A stretch of DNA of 64,000 nucleotides from Piscicoccus intestinalis NBRC 104926 (GTDB taxonomy: Bacteria > Actinomycetota > Actinomycetes > Actinomycetales > Dermatophilaceae): positions 1 through 64,000 of the forward strand of contig NZ_BCNQ01000002.1 of the NCBI RefSeq assembly GCF_001515525.1, given 5' to 3'. The notes under the pieces were generated by a model that worked only from the letters and a program-made list of their open reading frames with translations, made no database searches and was not told the DNA's origin. The position numbers and the translations under genes were made by a program. Positions 1-7,436 of this stretch are shown here, piece after piece (within the stretch, counting starts at the first letter, position 1; each line of letters starts with the position of its first letter).

Positions 1-1515
1 GGCGCGGTCGGCGGTGGCCCCGTCGACGGCGGGCACTGCCAGGCCGCGCCAGGCGATGACGAGGGCGCCGAGCATGGCGATCGCGCAGACGAGGGCGACG
101 GTGTCCATGCCGGTGACGAAGGCCGAGGAGGCGGCGTCGCGCAGGGTCGAGGCCACCGGCTCCGGCAGGTGCGCGGCCCGGTCGTGGGCGGCGCCGAGCG
201 TCTCCTGCGCGGAGGCCAGATCGGCCGCACCCAGCCCCGGCAGCCCCTCGAGCGCGGCGAGGCCGCGGGCGTAGACGGCCATGCCGATCGTGCCGAGGAC
301 CGCGGTGCCCAACGCTCCGCCGAACTCGTACCCCGTCTCCGAGATCGCCGCGGCGGCCCCGGCGCGGGCGGGCGGCGCGGTCGTGAGGATGACGTCGTTG
401 GTGAGGGTCTCGGCGAGCCCGGCGCCGACGCCGATGAGCACGGAGGCCGCGGCGAACGTGCCGATGCCGGCGCCCGCGTCGAGCCCGGTGGCGACGACGA
501 AGCCCACGCCGATGAGCACGAGCCCGATGACGATGACGATGCGCACCGGCAGCACCTTGGCGAGTTGCGGCGACGTCAAGGTGCCGGCGACCGTGGCGGC
601 CGCCAGCGGCAGCAACCACAGACCCGCCTCGGCCGAGCCCATGCCCTGCACGAGCATGAGGTACTGCGGGAAGAAGAACAGGGCGCCGAGCATGCTGAAG
701 ACCGCGATGACGTTGGTGAGCACCGCCGCCGAGAAGCCGGGCCGCGCGAAGAGGCCGACGTCGATCATCGGGTGGGCCAGGCGGCGCTGGCGGCGGACGA
801 AGACGACGAGCAGCGCGAGGCCGACGACGAGGGCGGCCAGGGCGGTCCAGCTCGGGTGGCGCACACCGGACTTCAGGGCGTACACGACCGGCAGCAGACC
901 GGCGATCGACAGCAGCGCCGAGGGGATATCGAAGGGTCCGGGGTGCGGGTCCTTCGACTCGGGCAGCAGCCACACCGCGGCCGCGAGGAAGACGACCATG
1001 ACCGGGGCGTTGATGAGGAAGACCGAGCCCCACCAGAAGTGTTCGAGCAGCACACCGCCGAGCACCGGGCCGAGCGCGGCGCCGCCGGAGAAGGCGGTGG
1101 CCCACACGGCGATGGCGGTGCGGCGCTCGCGGCGGTCGGGGAAGATCGTGCGCAGCAGGCCGAGCGTCGAGGGCATGAGCGTGGCGCCGCCGACGCCGAG
1201 CAGGGCGCGGGCGGCGATGAGCATCTCCGGGCTCGTCGCGAAGGCCGCCAGCACCGAGGCGAGCCCGAACGCGGGCGCCCCGATGAGCAGCAGCAGCCGG
1301 CGGCCGAAGCGGTCGCCGAGGCTGCCGGCGAGCACGAGCAGGCCCGCGAGCAGGAACGAGTAAAGGTCGATGATCCACAGCAGCTGCGTGGAGCTGGGCT
1401 GCAGATCGGCGCTGAGCGCGGGCACGGCGATGCCGAGCACGCTCATGTCGATGCTGATGAGCAGCACCGGCAGCGCGAGCACGGCGAGCGCGGACCAGCG
1501 GCGGACGGCGGACAC
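1..1515 (-). CDS. DHA2-family MFS drug exporter (3' end outside window)
   Basis: Open from a GTG at 1515 to the window edge, so the C-terminus is missing; 505 residues are visible. A GAAGGTG ribosome site sits just before the GTG. The N-terminus has the DHA2 signature (Asp23 in TM1) and motif A (GSLGDRFGRR, residues 64-73). Alternating hydrophobic segments fit a 14-TM proton-driven multidrug antiporter (EmrB/QacA/LfrA group), probably exporting cationic or amphipathic compounds from the membrane. The substrate cannot be told from sequence. A perfect 22-bp palindrome 137 bp upstream (1652-1673) looks like a TetR-type operator, but no regulator gene is adjacent within the window. Confidence 0.9.
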   Translation of the reverse strand, partial: MSAVRRWSALAVLALPVLLISIDMSVLGIAVPALSADLQPSSTQLLWIIDLYSFLLAGLLVLAGSLGDRFGRRLLLLIGAPAFGLASVLAAFATSPEMLIAARALLGVGGATLMPSTLGLLRTIFPDRRERRTAIAVWATAFSGGAALGPVLGGVLLEHFWWGSVFLINAPVMVVFLAAAVWLLPESKDPHPGPFDIPSALLSIAGLLPVVYALKSGVRHPSWTALAALVVGLALLVVFVRRQRRLAHPMIDVGLFARPGFSAAVLTNVIAVFSMLGALFFFPQYLMLVQGMGSAEAGLWLLPLAAATVAGTLTSPQLAKVLPVRIVIVIGLVLIGVGFVVATGLDAGAGIGTFAAASVLIGVGAGLAETLTNDVILTTAPPARAGAAAAISETGYEFGGALGTAVLGTIGMAVYARGLAALEGLPGLGAADLASAQETLGAAHDRAAHLPEPVASTLRDAASSAFVTGMDTVALVCAIAMLGALVIAWRGLAVPAVDGATADRA

Positions 1516-1651
1516 AGGGCACCTTCGGGAGTCGATTCGGGCCTCGGGTGCGGCGGCGGGTGGCCCTTGGCGCGTGGCACGTCGCAGGTGGCGGGTGGCA
1601 CGAATGCGCGGCCGCGGGACGCCGAGGCGTTGACAGGCTCTAGTGTGGCAA

Positions 1652-1673
1652 AGTTTGGCCACTTGGCCAAACT
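1652..1673. promoter_or_regulatory. 22-bp perfect palindrome, candidate operator of the MFS gene
   Basis: Arms AGTTTGGCCA and TGGCCAAACT are exactly complementary, separated by CT. The site lies upstream of the exporter gene, in an AT-richer pocket of a GC-rich spacer. Size and symmetry fit a TetR- or MarR-family dimer site. A TTGACA hexamer at 1630-1635 is nearby but reads away from the exporter, and no clear -10 goes with it. Confidence 0.6.
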
Positions 1674-1893
1674 GTGCGTTTCGGCGCTGCGTGACCTGCG
1701 CCTTTGCCCTCGGCCCAAGGTCGTCGTCTGACTCCGCCTCCGTCTCGGGGTGTGAGCGGGCGGTCTCGGCGGCCGGGACCGGACCGGGCGGTTGCCGCCG
1801 GACGCCCTCCGCGGAGTCGGTTCCGCGGCAGCCGGGCGGTCCGGGCCGACGGCACAGGTTCACGTGCGGTCAGGAGGCGGTGTCGTGCGGGTG

Positions 1894-2046
1894 CCGGCTC
1901 GCCGGCTCGACGTCTGGCTGGCTCGGTGGTTGGCTGGCTCGGCGGTTGGCTGCCTGGTCTCCGGCTCGGCGCGTCAGCGGCTCGGCGGCTCGGCAGCTCG
2001 CCGGCTCGGTGGCTCGGTGCTCGGCCGCTCGGCGGCTCGGCGGGTC
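1894..2046. repeat. Low-complexity GGCTCGG-type repeat tract
   Basis: About 150 bp made of imperfect copies of a unit close to GGCTCGGYG, interspersed with GGTTGGCTG variants, ending at the stop codon of the PPOX-fold gene. The rest of the 1516-2044 gap has no frame that looks like a protein on either strand. Translated frames give only repetitive Ala/Arg/Leu/Gly/Ser text. Slippage expansion of a short unit is the simplest origin. Confidence 0.6.
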
Positions 2047-2548
2047 AGAACGTGAAGCGGGTGCAGTCGGTCGGAAAGTCGAACCAGGCGAGCACGAGGC
2101 GCGGGGTGATGACGCGCAGGCCGCCGCCGTCGGCGCCGGACCAGGCATCGGGAGCCGGGCTGTAGCCGCCGTCGGCGTACTTGCCGAAGGCCTGCGCGAG
2201 CCTCGCCCCTAGGCCCTCGGGATCGGCTCGCGTGGCGTGGGATTCGCCCTCGACGATGACCACCTGGGTGCCGCTCTCCAGCGTGAGCGTGACGTGCGGG
2301 TTGGCTTCGACGTTGCGGGTGTGCCGGGTCGTCGGGGCGCCGTCGTACCAGAACGCGCCGTCGAGCCAGACGCCCCAGCGCGGCACCGAATGCGGCCGGC
2401 CGTCGGTGCGCACGCTGGCGATCCAGTAGTGCTGCGCTTCGCGCAGCCGCTGCTCGACCCGGCTCCAGTCGAGCAACCCGTCGGTGGTCTCGGGGAGTCC
2501 GTATCCGTCGGGGAATTCGGGCCTCGTCGGGCGCGGGGTGGCGGCCAT
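2045..2548 (-). CDS. Pyridoxamine 5'-phosphate oxidase-fold protein
   Basis: A 167-residue single-domain protein with the PPOX/F420 split-barrel layout: a substrate-facing strand (HYWIASVRTDGRPHSVPRWG), then GAFWYDGAPTTRHTRNVEAN and a beta strand with GTQVVIVEGE. Actinobacteria carry many such proteins, which bind FMN, F420 or heme and reduce diverse substrates; the cofactor cannot be assigned here. The ATG at 2548 overlaps a 14-bp palindrome, CCATGACGTCATGG (2545-2558). No good ribosome site precedes it, so a leaderless transcript is possible. It is transcribed toward the repeat tract. Confidence 0.8.
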   Translation of the reverse strand: MAATPRPTRPEFPDGYGLPETTDGLLDWSRVEQRLREAQHYWIASVRTDGRPHSVPRWGVWLDGAFWYDGAPTTRHTRNVEANPHVTLTLESGTQVVIVEGESHATRADPEGLGARLAQAFGKYADGGYSPAPDAWSGADGGGLRVITPRLVLAWFDFPTDCTRFTF

Positions 2549-2811
2549 GACGTCATGGTACCCGCGGCGGGCGGCTCGGCCGGGTGCCGGCGGCAGCCCG
2601 CTGCTGGTGCCGTCGCCGCCGGCGAGTGTGGCCGACGGGACCGGCCCCGGCGGCGACGAAACCGGCTGACCTGCAGCGAAGCCCGCTTGCGCATCCGCCC
2701 GGGAGTGGCGCGCGGGCCTGCGCGGCGCGTGGAACTGCCTATCCTGTTCGCCCGGACCGCGGCGATGGGGTGTTGCGGGGGCGGTCCGTCGAGAGCGGGT
2801 CAGGGGGCGAG

Positions 2812-4055
2812 ATGAGCGACAAGACACCGGCGGGGCGGCCAACCCAAGCCACAGCCGGGCCCACACCGCGCCCGTCTGCGCAGGGGGTCGACGGGTTGAC
2901 GCGCGAGGCCGCGCTCACCGCACTGCGCGAGCAGCGCCGCCGGCTGAACCGGTGGCGTTGGACGGTGTGGCCCCTCGTGCTGCTCGTACTGGGCGTCGCG
3001 GCCTGGGCGGCGTTCCCGCCTCCCTACGGGGGCGGGTTCGGCTCAGCGCCCCTGGTCACCGGCATTTTCTCGTCGCTGCGACCGTGTTTGCCTGGGCGTC
3101 GGTACCGCGTTGGCAGTACGCGGCGGGATCCGTGTGTCGGCACGTCACCGACCTGCGGCCGGCCACGGTCGTCGCGAGCGGCGGCGCGCGCATCGCGGTG
3201 CGCCTCGACGACGAGCCCGAGCCCTCCCCGGCACGACCCGACGACCGCAAGCACCACCCGGAGCCGGGGAGTCGGTGGGGCTGGCGCATCGGCCTGCGCC
3301 CCACGCCTCCGGAGCCGGGCCGGCGCGTGTGGGTGGACGCGCAGTTCTCGATGGCCCGCCGCACGCCGGTCGTCGTGGAGACGGACGGGCAGGCGCAGGT
3401 GATTTGGCCGTACACCACCCCCGAGGCCGATCACCCCACCCGGTTCGCGCCGACCGAATCGAGCGAACGCGACCCGAGCGACTCGAGCGACCCGGTCGAC
3501 GCGCCCGACCGGCTCGACCCGGCCCGGCTCACCGACCTGCGGCGCAAGGCCCGCAACACCGTGCTCCTGTGGGGCGGGCTGCTCGCGGTGTTCATCGGCG
3601 GCACACTGGCCGTGGCGGTGGTCGATCTGAGCATGGGCGGAGGTCTCGACGAGCTGTTCACCGCCCAGATGTCCGTCTTCTCGATGCATATCAGCGTCGC
3701 GGGTGTCGCCAGGGCCGTGCCGGCCTGGCGGTTACTGCGGTCGCCTCGGCTCGTGCGCGCCCAGATCAACGACCAGCGCGCCCGCTCGCCGTACGCCACC
3801 GACCAGATGGTGCGCGCCCGCCTCGCACCGGCCGACCGCTCGCCGGGTGCCGGCAACGAGCCCGTGTGGACCTGGGAGTTGACGGAGGGCTGCCCGGGGT
3901 GGAGCGGCGTGCGCGAGGTCTGGCTGGAGCCCGACGTTCGCCCCGGCCTCCGGGTGGCGGCGTACGTGCCACGCACCCGCGGCGGCGACACCCGGCTCGT
4001 CTTCGCGGCGACGCCCGTCGCGGTCTACACCGACTCCGAGCTCACGATCGGCTGA
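2812..4055 (+). pseudogene. Multi-pass membrane protein interrupted by a frameshift
   Basis: Reading starts at ATG 2812 (MSDKTPAGRP..., behind a GGGGGCGAG ribosome-site-like stretch), gives a TM helix at residues 50-68, and reaches about residue 86. The frame is then lost at a T4 run (3065-3068). One extra T would continue straight into the next TM segment (LVAATVFAWASV) and the remaining roughly 320 residues, which contain a third TM (TVLLWGGLLAVFIGGTLAV) and a weaker fourth. Without the indel the protein would be about 414 residues. I do not recognise the family. The soluble parts between TMs are charged and Pro-rich. Either a one-base sequencing error or a genuine recent null allele explains it. 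Confidence 0.75.
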
Positions 4056-4074
4056 CGACGCCAGGTTCCGGCGC

Positions 4075-4545
4075 TCACGCGACGAGCGCACCGACGGCGG
4101 CGCCGAGGGTGAGGTCGTCGACCTGCCCGAACCGGTGGAAGCGCAGGTCACCGGCCCGGTCGAGGAGCAGCAGCGAGGGCGTGCCCGGCAGCCCGAGCCG
4201 GCTCATCGTCGCGGGCATGCCGCCCGGCTGCGGCCGGTCGATCGCCACGGGAAAGGTGATCGCGAACTCGCTGAGGAACACCCGCAGCGCCTCGGGCCCC
4301 ATGACGTCGTGATGCTCGAAGACCGTGTGCAGCCCGAGGACCACGACGTCCTCGGGGCGAAACAGCCGGTGCAGCCGCTGCGCCTGCGGCAGGCCGTGGT
4401 GCTGCACGCACCCCGGGCACAGCATCTGGAAGGCCTCGATGGCCACCACCCGGCCGCGTAGTTCGGCGAGCGAACCGGGCGGCTCCCCGACCCATTCGGT
4501 GACGTCGAGTTCGCCGATCGGGCCGTGGTTCGGCAGGCCGGCCAC
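4075..4545 (-). CDS. Redoxin (AhpC/TlpA-like) with a CPGC motif
   Basis: A 156-residue thioredoxin-fold protein. The line AIEAFQMLCPGC holds the redox Cys pair (CPGC) after the first core strand, followed by HHGLPQAQRLHR and a late cis-Pro region (GLPGTPSLLLLD). This is typical of cytosolic redoxins related to thiol peroxidases; no signal peptide is seen. The start is a GTG at 4545, one base after the stop of the DUF2249 gene, so the two are almost certainly co-translated. A role in thiol redox or oxidant/nitrosative defence is inferred from the fold and its partner. Confidence 0.82.
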   Translation of the reverse strand: MAGLPNHGPIGELDVTEWVGEPPGSLAELRGRVVAIEAFQMLCPGCVQHHGLPQAQRLHRLFRPEDVVVLGLHTVFEHHDVMGPEALRVFLSEFAITFPVAIDRPQPGGMPATMSRLGLPGTPSLLLLDRAGDLRFHRFGQVDDLTLGAAVGALVA

Positions 4546-4546
4546 G

Positions 4547-4783
4547 TCAGGCGGCGTCCGGTCGGCCGATCCGCACCTGCCAGCGCTCCGGGCCCTGCTC
4601 GAGGTAGTCCCAGGTGAACTCGCCGGCGTGCTCGGCCGCGAACTGGTAGTAGAGCGGCTTGGGGTCGTGGTCGTTGACGAGCACGAACGCCGCGCCCCGC
4701 GCGAGCGCCCCGTAGGTCTCGAAGATCAGCTGGTGACGGCGGGCGGGCGGCTCGTCGCGCACGTCGAGTTCGGTGTCGGCCAT
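4547..4783 (-). CDS. DUF2249 domain protein (copy 1)
   Basis: A 78-residue protein with the DUF2249 core, including RHQLIFETYGAL, the DHDPKPLYYQF signature and WDYLEQGPERWQVRI. I chose ATG 4783, not the ATG 15 bases further upstream, because AAGGAG lies six bases before 4783. DUF2249 proteins share the SirA/TusA-like fold and often sit with nitrogen-oxide or redox genes. Their biochemical role is not settled. A second copy lies at 61553-61834. The upstream region (4800-4830) is unusually AT-rich and contains TTAT-CCAAT-ATAA symmetry. Confidence 0.85.
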   Translation of the reverse strand: MADTELDVRDEPPARRHQLIFETYGALARGAAFVLVNDHDPKPLYYQFAAEHAGEFTWDYLEQGPERWQVRIGRPDAA

Positions 4784-4799
4784 CTCGGTCTCCTTCATT

Positions 4800-4832
4800 T
4801 TCTACCAGTTATATTGGATAAATTAGCGCATA
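4800..4832 (-). promoter_or_regulatory. AT-rich promoter/operator region of the DUF2249-redoxin pair
   Basis: A 30-bp island of low GC in a GC-rich context, immediately upstream of the DUF2249 gene. On the coding strand it reads TAATTTATCCAATATAACTG, with a short dyad TTAT-N5-ATAA. A similar AATTATC...ATT stretch lies between the second DUF2249 gene and its divergent regulator (about 61923-61955). A common regulator is possible but unproven. Confidence 0.4.
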
Positions 4833-4962
4833 GGGCGTCACCGTCGCAGAGTGAGACACCGGCTCGACGAGAGCCCGGCGCGGCCGGCGGCTAGATTCGA
4901 GCAGGTAAGCCAGGCCGGCGCGCCGGCGCGCGCACTGGCAGGAAGCGAGCGAAGGAGACCGC

Positions 4963-5292
4963 ATGATCCTCATCACCGTGAAGTTCCCGATCCGCACCGA
5001 CAAGCTCGCGGAGTGGAAGGAGCTGTCGAGCTACTACGCCGAGGCGGTCAACGCCGAGCCGGGGTGCGAGTTCTTCGAGTTCGCGCAGAGCGTGCTGGAG
5101 CCGCAGACGTACATCTGCATCGAGGGGTTCACCAACTCCGACGCCGGCGGCGCGCACACGAAGACCGAGCACTTCTCCCGGTTCGTCGAGGACATGCCCG
5201 ACATCGTCTCGGCGCAGCCGCAGATCATCTACGTCGACGCCGAGGAGATCACCGGCTTCGGCCCGATGGGTGAGATCGAGCCGCGCTCCTGA
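4963..5292 (+). CDS. Antibiotic biosynthesis monooxygenase (ABM) domain protein
   Basis: A 109-residue ferredoxin-like alpha+beta barrel protein starting MILITVKFPIRTDK, with the family features EWKELSSYYAEAVNAEPGCEF, YICIEGF and HTKTEHFSRF. ABM-fold enzymes include quinol monooxygenases (YgiN) and heme oxygenases (IsdG). The substrate here cannot be assigned. ATG 4963 follows GAAGGAGA at a good distance. It appears to be a single-gene unit, divergent from the DUF2249 pair. Confidence 0.85.
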   Translation: MILITVKFPIRTDKLAEWKELSSYYAEAVNAEPGCEFFEFAQSVLEPQTYICIEGFTNSDAGGAHTKTEHFSRFVEDMPDIVSAQPQIIYVDAEEITGFGPMGEIEPRS

Positions 5293-5373
5293 TCCAACCG
5301 CGCCTCTCACCGGCACGGCCCGCGCCCTCGACGGGTGCGGGCCGCTGCGCGTGCGCGAGGTAGCGTGCCGTGC

Positions 5374-7233
5374 GTGTCCACGCCGCCCAGCCCGCACGCC
5401 CCCGAGCGCACCCGCCGCGAGACGGACCGGCCGCCGACGTTCGAGCTGACCGAGCGCGACAACCTCGCGCGGCTGGCCTGGCGGCAGGCGGCCCTGCGCC
5501 CGCAGCACGCCTCGTTCGAGCTCTACACCGACGGCGCCTGGCGCGTGCGCAGCGCCGCCGACCACCTCGGCGCCGTCGTCGAATCCGCCCGCGGGCTGCT
5601 CGGATTCGGCGTCGACACCGGCTCCCGCGTCGCCCTCATGTCGGGCACCCGGTACGAGTGGCTGCTGCTCGACTCGGCGGTCTGGGCCGTCGGCGGTGTC
5701 ACCGTGCCGATCTACCCCACCTCCTCGGCCGCCCAGGTCGAGTGGATCGTGCGCGACTCCGGCGCCCGCCTCATCATCGTGGAGACCGAGGCGATGCGCC
5801 GCCTCGTCGAGCGCGCCGACCTCGGGCACGTGGAGGTGCTCGTCATCGACGACTCCGCCGCGGGTGCGCTCCAGCGGCTGCGGGCGGCCGGTCGCGACGT
5901 GCCCGCCGAGCGCGTCGAGGAGCGGGCCTCGGGGGTGACGCTCGCGGCCCCCGCCTCGATCGTCTACACCTCGGGGACGACCGGGCGCCCCAAGGGCTGC
6001 GTGCTCACCCACGCGAACCTCGCCGCCGAGACCCGCGCGCTGCTCTCCCAACCGATCGGCGAGGTCGCGGTGCCCGGCCGGCGCACGCTGATGTTCCTGC
6101 CGCTGGCGCACGTGCTGGCCCGCGCGGTCACCTACGCGCTGAGCGCCGGCGGCGCGACCGTCGGTTTCTGGGCCGACACCGCCACGCTCGTCGAGCAGCT
6201 GGGCGTCTTCCGACCGCACGTCGTGCTCGGCGTGCCGCGGGTGTTCGAAAAGGTGCACGCCGGAGTCCGATCCGCGGCCCGGCACGGCGGCCCGGCGAAG
6301 GCCGAGATCTTCCGCCGCGCCGAGCGCGTCGCGATCGAGTGGAGCCGGGCGCAGGAGCCGTCGGACTCCGGTGCGGCGGGGCCCGGTCTGCGGCTGCGCG
6401 CCGAGCACGCGGTCTTCGACCGGCTCGTCTACCGCGCGGTGCGGTCCGCGCTCGGGGGGCAGTGCGAGTATGCGATCTCCGGCGGCGGCGCGCTGCGGCC
6501 CGACCTCACGCACTTCTTCCGCGGCCTCGGGGTGCCGATCTACGAGGGGTACGGGCTCACCGAGACGTGCGCGGCGATCACCGTCAACGAGCGCGGTGCG
6601 ACCCGCGTCGGCAGCGTCGGACGGCCCGTCGGCGGCAACGCGGTGCGGGTCACCGGCTCCGGGGAGCTGCAGGTGCGCGGACGGGTCGTGTTCGAGGAGT
6701 ACTGGGGCAACCACCAGGCGAGCGTCGAGGCCTTCGACGACGGCTGGTTTCGCACCGGTGACCTCGGCTCCATCGACGCCGACGGCTTCGTGTGGATCAC
6801 CGGCCGCAGCAAGGAGATCATCGTCACCGCGGGCGGCAAGAACGTCGTGCCCGGGCCGATCGAGGAGGCGCTGCGCGCCCACCCGGTCATCGGGCACGCG
6901 CTGCTCGTCGGCGAGGGCCGCCCGTTCGTCAGCGCCCTCATCACCCTCGACGCCGACGGCGCCCGGGCGTGGGCCCGCGACAACGGCATCGACGGGTCAG
7001 ACCTCACACAGTTGTGTGACAACCAGCAGCTACGGGCCCTCGTGCAGAGCGCCGTCGACGAAGCATCGGCCCAGGTGTCGCGGGCCGAGGCGGTCCGCGC
7101 CTTCACCCTCCTCCCGGAGGACCTCACCGAGGAGGCCGGCGAACTCACCGCCACCCTGAAGGTCAAACGCCACGTCGTCGAGGAGCGCTACGCCCGCCAG
7201 ATCGAGTCGATGTACCACCCCCGCCACCACTGA
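5374..7233 (+). CDS. Long-chain fatty-acid-CoA ligase (FadD15-like AMP-binding enzyme)
   Basis: A 619-residue adenylate-forming enzyme that activates a fatty acid with ATP and CoA to acyl-CoA. Core motifs are present in order: YTSGTTGRPKG (P-loop), YEGYGLTETCA (A5), GWFRTGDLGSIDADG (A7), GRSKEIIVTAGGKNVVP (A8) and the C-terminal catalytic lysine segment LKVKRHVV. Length and the late C-terminal domain fit the long-chain LACS group rather than acetyl-CoA synthetase. The start is taken as GTG 5374 (VSTPPSP...), since the upstream extension is unlike the family. It ends at the 74-bp hairpin repeat shared with the convergent aldehyde dehydrogenase gene. Confidence 0.93.
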   Translation: MSTPPSPHAPERTRRETDRPPTFELTERDNLARLAWRQAALRPQHASFELYTDGAWRVRSAADHLGAVVESARGLLGFGVDTGSRVALMSGTRYEWLLLDSAVWAVGGVTVPIYPTSSAAQVEWIVRDSGARLIIVETEAMRRLVERADLGHVEVLVIDDSAAGALQRLRAAGRDVPAERVEERASGVTLAAPASIVYTSGTTGRPKGCVLTHANLAAETRALLSQPIGEVAVPGRRTLMFLPLAHVLARAVTYALSAGGATVGFWADTATLVEQLGVFRPHVVLGVPRVFEKVHAGVRSAARHGGPAKAEIFRRAERVAIEWSRAQEPSDSGAAGPGLRLRAEHAVFDRLVYRAVRSALGGQCEYAISGGGALRPDLTHFFRGLGVPIYEGYGLTETCAAITVNERGATRVGSVGRPVGGNAVRVTGSGELQVRGRVVFEEYWGNHQASVEAFDDGWFRTGDLGSIDADGFVWITGRSKEIIVTAGGKNVVPGPIEEALRAHPVIGHALLVGEGRPFVSALITLDADGARAWARDNGIDGSDLTQLCDNQQLRALVQSAVDEASAQVSRAEAVRAFTLLPEDLTEEAGELTATLKVKRHVVEERYARQIESMYHPRHH

Positions 7234-7260
7234 CCCACCCCCTCACCCCTCCCCCCATTC

Positions 7261-7334
7261 GGCCGAAGGCTGCCCTTTCGGCCGAAGGCTAGGGCTGCAG
7301 TACGAGCCCTCGACCGAAAGGGCAGCCTTCGGCC
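7261..7334. repeat. 74-bp hairpin repeat, copy 1 (between convergent genes)
   Basis: Perfect 21-bp outer arms (7261-7281 and 7314-7334; outer end GGCCGAAGGCTGCCC) with an inner AGGGCT/AGCCCT stem. Copies of the same length occur at 16387-16460 and 22817-22890. Here it sits between the stops of the acyl-CoA ligase and the ALDH7 gene, where a bidirectional terminator would be expected. There is no T-run, as is usual in high-GC actinobacteria. Confidence 0.85.
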
Positions 7335-7436
7335 ATGTGTGCCGGGGATCTGGCCGGGGCGGCCAGGTCGGTGCGCCGCTCCTTGGCGACCGGGCGCTGA
7401 GCGCACCTCGCGCCGCTCGGGACTGAACGACCAGCG

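Noticed and set aside
169-1363. Overlapping + strand frames in the first 1.5 kb
   Set aside because: They are antisense to the DHA2 exporter, whose motif A and TM pattern are clear on the - strand.
1630-1635. TTGACA as a + strand -35 element
   Set aside because: No convincing -10 follows at 16-18 bp and no protein-like gene lies downstream on the + strand.
4891-6897. A long open frame on the - strand opposite the acyl-CoA ligase
   Set aside because: The opposite strand has clear AMP-ligase motifs, and the - strand reading is Arg/Asp/Gly-rich without any domain; it is a high-GC antisense artefact.
7004-7019. Palindrome TCACACA-GT-TGTGTGA
   Set aside because: It lies inside the coding region of the acyl-CoA ligase and is the reverse orientation of a CRP consensus; no evidence of function.
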